From Rhodobacteraceae bacterium Alg231-30 (lineage in GTDB: Bacteria > Pseudomonadota > Alphaproteobacteria > Rhodobacterales > Rhodobacteraceae), in contig FREU01000002.1 of assembly GCA_900143615.1 (NCBI GenBank), forward strand, positions 104,663-168,662: a stretch of DNA of 64,000 nt. Direction: 5' to 3'. Within the stretch, counting starts at the first letter, position 1. Every line of letters begins with the position of its first letter. Under the pieces are notes generated by a model. That model was not told the DNA's origin. It ran no database searches and saw only the letters and a list, made by a program, of their open reading frames with translations. The position numbers were made by a program, and so were the translations under genes. Positions 60,201-64,000 of this stretch are shown here, piece after piece.

Positions 60201-60667
60201 ATCGCACATATGGTCCGGTTCGCACCTTGCCAACACGTACATTTTTCTACGGCATGGATCCCGGCGAAGAAATCACAGCCGAGATCGATCCGGGTAAAAC
60301 ACTGGAAATTCGCCTACAGGCGATTGGTGAAACGGATGAGAACGGTGAGGTCAAAGTCTTCTTTGAACTCAACGGTCAACCCCGCGTCATCCGCGTCCCA
60401 AACCGGTTGGTAAAGTCTTCAACCGCGCAGCGCCCCAAAGCCGAACTGGGAAATCCTAACCACATCGGGGCCCCAATGCCAGGTGTGACTGCTTCGGTTG
60501 CCGTCTCTGCGGGGCAGCAAGTTAAAGAGGGCGATCTGCTACTAACTATTGAAGCCATGAAAATGGAGACCGGCATTCATGCCGAGCGGGATGCAATCGT
60601 CAAGGCAGTCCATGCAACACCGGGCGGGCAGATCGATGCAAAAGATCTCTTGGTCGAGTTCGAATAG
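57227..60667 (+). CDS. pyc: Pyruvate carboxylase
   Basis: 1146 residues, single-chain form. Biotin carboxylase domain (about 1-450) with the ATP-grasp GWGGGGRGM-like loop (SWGGGGRGMRP) and VNPRVQVEHTVTEEVTG; carboxyltransferase domain from DTTMRDGHQSLLATRMRS (about 535) with the metal-binding FHTHDTSG; an allosteric linker; and the biotinyl domain with EAMKMET, biotin on K1112. Carboxylates pyruvate to oxaloacetate for anaplerosis. GAGGAG lies upstream of the ATG. A TTCG-loop terminator follows. Confidence 0.98.
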   Translation: MSDFEKILIANRGEIAIRVMRAANEMGKKTVAVFAEEDKLGLHRFKADEAYRIGEGMGPVAAYLSIDEIIRVAKECGADAIHPGYGLLSENPEFVDACEANNITFIGPKAATMRALGDKASARKVAMEAGVPVIPATKVLGDDIEAIKAEAAEVGYPLMLKASWGGGGRGMRPIFSEDEVEEKVLEGRREAEAAFGNGEGYLEKMITRARHVEVQILGDQMGNIYHLYERDCSVQRRNQKVVERAPAPYLSEAQREEICELGRKICAHVNYECAGTVEFLMDMETGKFYFIEVNPRVQVEHTVTEEVTGIDIVQAQILISEGKSIAEATGKASQYDIRLNGHALQTRITTEDPQNNFIPDYGRITAYRSATGMGIRLDGGTAYSGGVITRYYDSLLVKVTAHAPTPEKAIARMDRALREFRIRGVSTNIAFVENLLKHPTFLNNQYTTKFIDETPGLFRFSKRRDRGTKVLTYIADISVNGHPETDGRDEPAADVKAPTPPSKRAEPAWGTRNLLEEKGAQAVADWMKAQPQLLLTDTTMRDGHQSLLATRMRSIDMIKVAPAYAANLPQLFSVECWGGATFDVAYRFLQECPWQRLRDLRAAMPNVMSQMLLRASNGVGYTNYPDNVVQEFVRQAAETGVDVFRVFDSLNWVENMRVAMDAVVESGKVCEGAICYTGDLLDPARSKYDLNYYVGMAKELEAAGAHVLGLKDMAGLLKPASAKILIKALKEEVGLPIHFHTHDTSGIAGATILAAAEAGVDAVDAAMDAFSGGTSQPCLGSIVEATRNTDRETGLDIHAVREISDYWEGVRAQYAAFESGTAAPASEVYLHEMPGGQFTNLKAQARSLGLEERWHEVAQTYADVNQMFGDIVKVTPSSKVVGDMALLMVSQGLTREEVENPQTDVAFPDSVVDMMRGNLGQPPGGFPTAIIDKILKGEQPNTERPGKHLAPVDIEAKRTELSKELNGLSVDDEDLNGYLMYPKVFLDYMGRHRTYGPVRTLPTRTFFYGMDPGEEITAEIDPGKTLEIRLQAIGETDENGEVKVFFELNGQPRVIRVPNRLVKSSTAQRPKAELGNPNHIGAPMPGVTASVAVSAGQQVKEGDLLLTIEAMKMETGIHAERDAIVKAVHATPGGQIDAKDLLVEFE

Positions 60668-60677
60668 CATAAGAAAT

Positions 60678-60701
60678 GGCCCAGCTTCGGCTGGGCCTTT
60701 A
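60678..60701 (+). terminator. pyc terminator
   Basis: Perfect stem GGCCCAGC/GCTGGGCC (60678-60685 with 60690-60697) with a TTCG tetraloop, then TTTAT. It overlaps the 3' end of the convergent glycosyltransferase gene by a few bases and may act on both strands. Confidence 0.85.
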
Positions 60702-61556
60702 TCGCCAAATTCCATATTTTTCTCGAAGGTAGGCTTCTGCGGTGAGATTAGCCGAGGTCCTGTCCTGACCATCTATGACAGTGCCTGCTAACCCATGCTG
60801 ATTGGATTGCGGCAAAGCACGAGGGGTTCTGAAAAACGGAATCACCCAAACCGGATGCCCATTCTTGGCAGCGTTGCCTGAAAGCCAATAATCATCAACG
60901 GCCCAAACCTCTCGAGGAATGTCAAACACGCTCTCGTCAAAAAAGGTTGCGCGCACCATGACACCGCCAAACCCTTGAAACACTTCTTGAAAACCAGCAG
61001 TCAAGAATAGGCGTCGCCCAAGGTAACTGGGAACTTTTCCACGCCAGCGAACATTGAAATACTCAATCAGCTTTCGAATTCTCAATTCAGGATCAAGTAT
61101 TGCCCACATTTTGCGTGGACGCGGGTACAAAGCATGCTCTCTCTGGCTAAGAGGAATCTGCGCAAGTTCGCCTCCAACCAAAGCCACGCATGCCTCTGGC
61201 TGCCGCGCACGCTGCCGGAGAAAAGCGGCGGCCCAATTTGGCGGATAATACATATCGTCGTCGCAAAAAAGTATATCAACGTCTGTCCCCGCAAATTGCA
61301 CGAGTGCTGGCAGCAGCTTTGTCGCCGGACCATAGTCTTGATCGCATCGAACCAGTTCGACACCCTCTGGAAGTTTGGGGAGCTGTCCATCCCAATCCGG
61401 AAACCTGCGATACTGGTGAGGGATGTACACTATGACGCGTTCCGCAGGGACCGTTTGACGCAATAGCCCCTTCAAAGTTTCCTCTAAATATGAAAACCTA
61501 GTCGGAATCGACGATAATGAAATGATATATCGGTTCTGTTTGATTTCAGATGTCAT
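60699..61556 (-). CDS. Putative glycosyltransferase, paralogue A
   Basis: 285 residues from ATG 61556 with AGGCG upstream (the frame is open 25 codons farther). GT-A-like: starts YIISLSSIPTRFSYLEETL, then YRRFPDWDGQLPKLPEGVE, ATKLLPAL, and ILFCDDDMYY with the DDD metal motif. The C-terminal VDDYWLSGNAAKNGHPVW resembles acceptor-site segments of related enzymes. Shares these blocks with the next gene. Activity unknown; likely a cell-surface glycan. Confidence 0.72.
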   Translation of the reverse strand: MTSEIKQNRYIISLSSIPTRFSYLEETLKGLLRQTVPAERVIVYIPHQYRRFPDWDGQLPKLPEGVELVRCDQDYGPATKLLPALVQFAGTDVDILFCDDDMYYPPNWAAAFLRQRARQPEACVALVGGELAQIPLSQREHALYPRPRKMWAILDPELRIRKLIEYFNVRWRGKVPSYLGRRLFLTAGFQEVFQGFGGVMVRATFFDESVFDIPREVWAVDDYWLSGNAAKNGHPVWVIPFFRTPRALPQSNQHGLAGTVIDGQDRTSANLTAEAYLREKYGIWR

Positions 61557-61736
61557 AGTTCGCCTGCATATGTTCCCCCAACAATTGCGATCTCGGTGGT
61601 TTTTTCTTTGAGGGCCGCGCAAAGAAATCATCGCCGAAGACGACCGTCAAAACATCCTACACTCACACCAAGAACGGTATCCTAGCGGGCTTCATGGTTT
61701 GCAGCCACGTCCGACAACCATACCTGCTTTGCTCTG

Positions 61737-62597
61737 TCAGAGCCAAATTCCGTAAGTTTCCTGAAAATATCTCACAACGGCCACGTTTGAATTACCCCTG
61801 TCTACACCATCAAACTGATTTTTATGCAAAGCAGTCTCATCCCTGTGCGAAGGTTTGGGAAAAGGTCCAAGTAGAGGACCAAACATGCTTCCAATGATCC
61901 AAGCCCCATGGCCATTTCGCATCAAATGGCCCGACAACCAAACGTCATCTACCGGCCATGCAAAATCCGGAAGGTCAAAGACTTCATCAGGGAAAAATCT
62001 GGGATCGACCATGGCCCCCATCCAGCCCTCTAAGCCGTCGGCAAACCCTGCTCGCAAAACGCGCCGCCGCCCTGGTTTAGCAACTGGTTTGCCGGAAACG
62101 GCCGCGAATAAACGCGCAAAAGCAAATTTCAGATGCCACACGATATTCAAACTGCGTCTAAATAGAATTCGCCGGGGTCGCATGGGCGACTGGCGCTTGT
62201 GGTTTGGCGGCATATCAAAATCCATCATACCGCTCACAGCCACAGCGTCATTAGGTCTTAGTTTGCGCCCAGATAGCAAGCATTCCGCAAGATGCGGGCG
62301 GTAAACCTGATCATCGTCGCAAAACAGAATGTCAAAACCACTTTCTCGGAAATCCCGAACTGCGGGCAGGATTTTCGTCGCAGGCCCGAAATCTTCATCA
62401 ACGCGCCGTATTTCGACACCTTCTGGAACGTTTGGTAAAACACCATCCCAGTTCGGAAATCGGCGGTATTCGCGGTTGATATACAGAATTATTTTTTCCG
62501 GACGCACGGTCTGTGCAAGCAAACTGTCCAGAGTAGTTTGCAATTGCCCGAACCTCGGCGGAATTGAAGAAAGCGAAATTATGTACTTCTGAGTCAC
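61737..62597 (-). CDS. Putative glycosyltransferase, paralogue B
   Basis: About 286 residues from GTG 62597 (VTQKYIISLSSIPPRF); the frame is open to an ATG at 62720, and neither start has a good ribosome-binding site. Block order matches paralogue A: KYIISLSSIPPRF, YRRFPNWDGVLPNVPEGVE, GPATKILPAVRDF, ILFCDDDQVY and WPVDDVWLSGHLMRNGHGAW. The central insert (RPRRILFRRSLNIVWHLKFAFAR) is unique. The two genes lie 180 bp apart on the same strand and arose by duplication. Confidence 0.68.
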   Translation of the reverse strand: MTQKYIISLSSIPPRFGQLQTTLDSLLAQTVRPEKIILYINREYRRFPNWDGVLPNVPEGVEIRRVDEDFGPATKILPAVRDFRESGFDILFCDDDQVYRPHLAECLLSGRKLRPNDAVAVSGMMDFDMPPNHKRQSPMRPRRILFRRSLNIVWHLKFAFARLFAAVSGKPVAKPGRRRVLRAGFADGLEGWMGAMVDPRFFPDEVFDLPDFAWPVDDVWLSGHLMRNGHGAWIIGSMFGPLLGPFPKPSHRDETALHKNQFDGVDRGNSNVAVVRYFQETYGIWL

Positions 62598-62819
62598 GAG
62601 GGCCAAGTGTTTAGCTATTGAATGAACCCTCAGTCGGTACCATGCGCCCGCCCTAGCGCAAGGCCTTTCCACGAATGAAGACCTGATTTTCCCTAAAAAT
62701 GCGATTTTTGAACACTTCATTTGGAGCGATCAAACAGGTTTGAACTTTTTTCAATTTAATCCCCGTTTTCCTCTTGCAGAGAACGCCGACTCTTTATATT
62801 CCACGCCTCACCCAAGGAA

Positions 62820-62894
62820 GCGGGCGTAGCTCAGGGGTAGAGCATAACCTTGCCAAGGTTAGGGTCGGGCGTTCGAATCGCCTCGCCCGCTCCA
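62820..62894 (+). tRNA. tRNA-Gly (anticodon GCC), copy 1
   Basis: 75 bases including CCA. Acceptor GCGGGCG/CGCCCGC, D-arm AGCTCAGGGGTAGAGC, anticodon loop TTGCCAA giving GCC, T-arm GGGCGTTCGAATCGCC. The sequence from the upstream ATTCCACGCCTCACCC stretch through CCA is identical to copy 2. Confidence 0.97.
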
Positions 62895-62921
62895 ATATCC
62901 TCCCTACCGGAGGAACAATGA

Positions 62922-62950
62922 AAAAGGCGCGGATTTTTTCCGCGCCTTTT
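62922..62950 (+). terminator. Terminator after tRNA-Gly copy 1
   Basis: AAGGCGCGGA paired with CCGCGCCTT around a T-rich loop, followed by TTCCTTTTC; 28 bp past the tRNA. Confidence 0.8.
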
Positions 62951-63065
62951 CCTTTTCTACAATGGCGCCCCAACAAGCAGTTTCCCGCTAACGCCATCAC
63001 AATAGAATCCTTTTTGCTCTTGCAGTCTGTCGCGACTGAGTCTATTCCACGCCTCACCCAAGGAA

Positions 63066-63140
63066 GCGGGCGTAGCTCAGGGGTAGAGCATAACCTTGCC
63101 AAGGTTAGGGTCGGGCGTTCGAATCGCCTCGCCCGCTCCA
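63066..63140 (+). tRNA. tRNA-Gly (anticodon GCC), copy 2
   Basis: Identical to copy 1 in all 75 bases, and about 20 bases before it are also the same, which points to a recent segmental duplication (246-bp spacing). Each copy has its own terminator. Confidence 0.97.
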
Positions 63141-63146
63141 AAAAAC

Positions 63147-63184
63147 AAAAAGCGCGGACTTCGGTCCGCGCTTTTTGTTTTTCT
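63147..63184 (+). terminator. Terminator after tRNA-Gly copy 2
   Basis: Stem AGCGCGGAC/GTCCGCGCT with a TTCG tetraloop (63151-63159, 63164-63172), flanked by A-runs and followed by TTTTTGTTTTTC. On the minus strand it also lies just past the amidohydrolase stop, so it may be bidirectional. Confidence 0.88.
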
Positions 63185-63196
63185 TACACCAATTTT

Positions 63197-64000
63197 TTAA
63201 AGCGCAAGCCCACGTGCCAGTTCATTTTGCCGCTGCACAGTCGCAGCAAGATCAATGGTTGTCACTTGACCGTCTCGCACAACCTGACGCCCCTCAACGA
63301 ACAGATCACGAACGGTCGTGGGCCCTGCCAATAAAATGGCGGCAGGATCCCAACTTCCTGCGCTTTGCACGCCACTGACATCCCAAATTGCAATATCAGC
63401 ACGCTTGCCCACAGCAATTTGTCCACAATCAGGGCGTCCAAGAACTTGGGCGCCGCCACGTGTTGCGATCTCCAAAGCCTCTCGCGCACTCATGGCATCT
63501 GCCCCTTGCGCGACGCGCTGCAACAACATCGCCTGCCGCGCTTCTAGAACCAAATTGCCCGCATCATTGCTCGCCGATCCGTCTACCCCCAGCCCCACCG
63601 GGACGCCAAGATCACGCATCTTGCGGACTGGCGCGATCCCACTGCCCAAGCGACAGTTTGAGCAGGGGCAATGCGCCACACCAGTGCCTGTCTTTGCAAA
63701 CAACTCCATTTCCGAAGAATCCAGCTTAACGCAATGTGCATGCCACACATCGGACCCAACCCACCCCAATTCCTCGGCGTATTGCCCGGGACGACAACCA
63801 AAGTTCTCAAGAGAGTATGCAATGTCCTCCTCGTTCTCTGCCAAATGAGTGTGTAACATGACGCCCTTATCGCGAGCGAGAATAGCCGCATCACGCATCA
63901 AATCACGGGTCACTGAAAACGGTGAGCACGGAGCGACCCCAACCCGAACCATCGCGCCCTCACGAGGGTCGTGATAGCGGTCAACCAACCGGATCGCATC
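63197..64000 (-). CDS. 8-oxoguanine-deaminase-like amidohydrolase (5' end beyond window)
   Basis: The C-terminal 267 residues are present; the frame runs past the right edge. Amidohydrolase-superfamily deaminase of the cytosine/8-oxoguanine/AtzB group: metal-binding HTHLAEN, HAHCV (second histidine set), CSNCRLGSGIAPV and the catalytic aspartate GVDGSASND. The SNCRLGSGIAP segment fits 8-oxoguanine deaminase and hydroxyatrazine-type hydrolases; I favour the former without certainty. It ends in QRQNELARGLAL and is followed by a bidirectional terminator shared with tRNA-Gly. Confidence 0.75.
   Translation of the reverse strand, partial: DAIRLVDRYHDPREGAMVRVGVAPCSPFSVTRDLMRDAAILARDKGVMLHTHLAENEEDIAYSLENFGCRPGQYAEELGWVGSDVWHAHCVKLDSSEMELFAKTGTGVAHCPCSNCRLGSGIAPVRKMRDLGVPVGLGVDGSASNDAGNLVLEARQAMLLQRVAQGADAMSAREALEIATRGGAQVLGRPDCGQIAVGKRADIAIWDVSGVQSAGSWDPAAILLAGPTTVRDLFVEGRQVVRDGQVTTIDLAATVQRQNELARGLAL

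Noticed and set aside
62774-63334. 186-codon plus-strand frame and its minus-strand counterpart across the tRNA-Gly genes
   Set aside because: The internal repeat in the translation is just the duplicated tRNA sequence read as protein.

Overview
The window looks like a chromosomal segment of a marine Roseobacter-group alphaproteobacterium (Rhodobacteraceae). The evidence is the alphaproteobacterial RpoB, RpoC and aa3 oxidase sequences, a DUF1127 gene followed by a CcsR-type small-RNA array as described in Rhodobacter sphaeroides, an FnrL-type box, several RTX and Hint-domain proteins, and a dispersed hairpin repeat of a kind common in roseobacters. I do not assign a genus.

Region 1 (1-21,014, mostly minus strand) is the transcription and translation supercluster. 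Read on the minus strand it runs secE-nusG, rplK-rplA, rplJ-rplL, rpoB-rpoC, rpsL-rpsG-fusA-tuf. The usual order is kept but broken at three places: an exported choloylglycine-hydrolase-family enzyme between nusG and rplK, an opposite-strand RTX protein between rplA and rplJ, and a glycosyltransferase plus an EamA transporter between rpoC and rpsL. Terminators follow nusG, rplA and rpoC, so this is several transcripts.

Region 2 (21-28.7 kb) is a type I secretion locus: an RTX substrate, an ABC exporter and an HlyD-type adaptor in tightly coupled order, then two membrane proteins of unknown function. The exporter carries an extra C-terminal domain that reads like a degenerate RsbW/GHKL ATPase.

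Region 3 (28.7-33.6 kb) is a catabolic-looking group: an isopropylmalate/homocitrate synthase-family enzyme divergent from a GntR regulator, a GST-like protein, malonyl-CoA decarboxylase and a YciI-like protein.

Region 4 (33.6-38.6 kb) is an accessory surface-polysaccharide patch: a truncated reading frame, two glycosyltransferase-like genes, a GT2 gene, an IS3-family OrfA remnant and a sulfotransferase. It abuts the 3' end of tRNA-Leu(GAG).

Region 5 (38.8-49.5 kb) holds a secreted peptidoglycan-binding-domain protein, lipB, three tandem outer-membrane beta-barrel paralogues, a class I cytochrome c, a PEP-mutase-family enzyme, ctaD with an FnrL-like box, a methyltransferase, a DUF2244 protein and a Hint-domain protein.

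Region 6 (49.8-64 kb) holds an EthD-like protein, the Fe-S carrier mrp/apbC, DUF1127 with four tandem CcsR/cuckoo small RNAs, a GST, a UvrD/PcrA helicase, an FMN-dependent 2-hydroxyacid dehydrogenase, an exported rhodanese, pyruvate carboxylase, two paralogous glycosyltransferases, a duplicated tRNA-Gly(GCC) and the 3' part of an 8-oxoguanine-deaminase-like amidohydrolase.

The most notable items are the eight-hairpin anti-Shine-Dalgarno small-RNA array, the exporter with a GHKL-like extension, and the repeatedly interrupted ribosomal/RNA-polymerase cluster.
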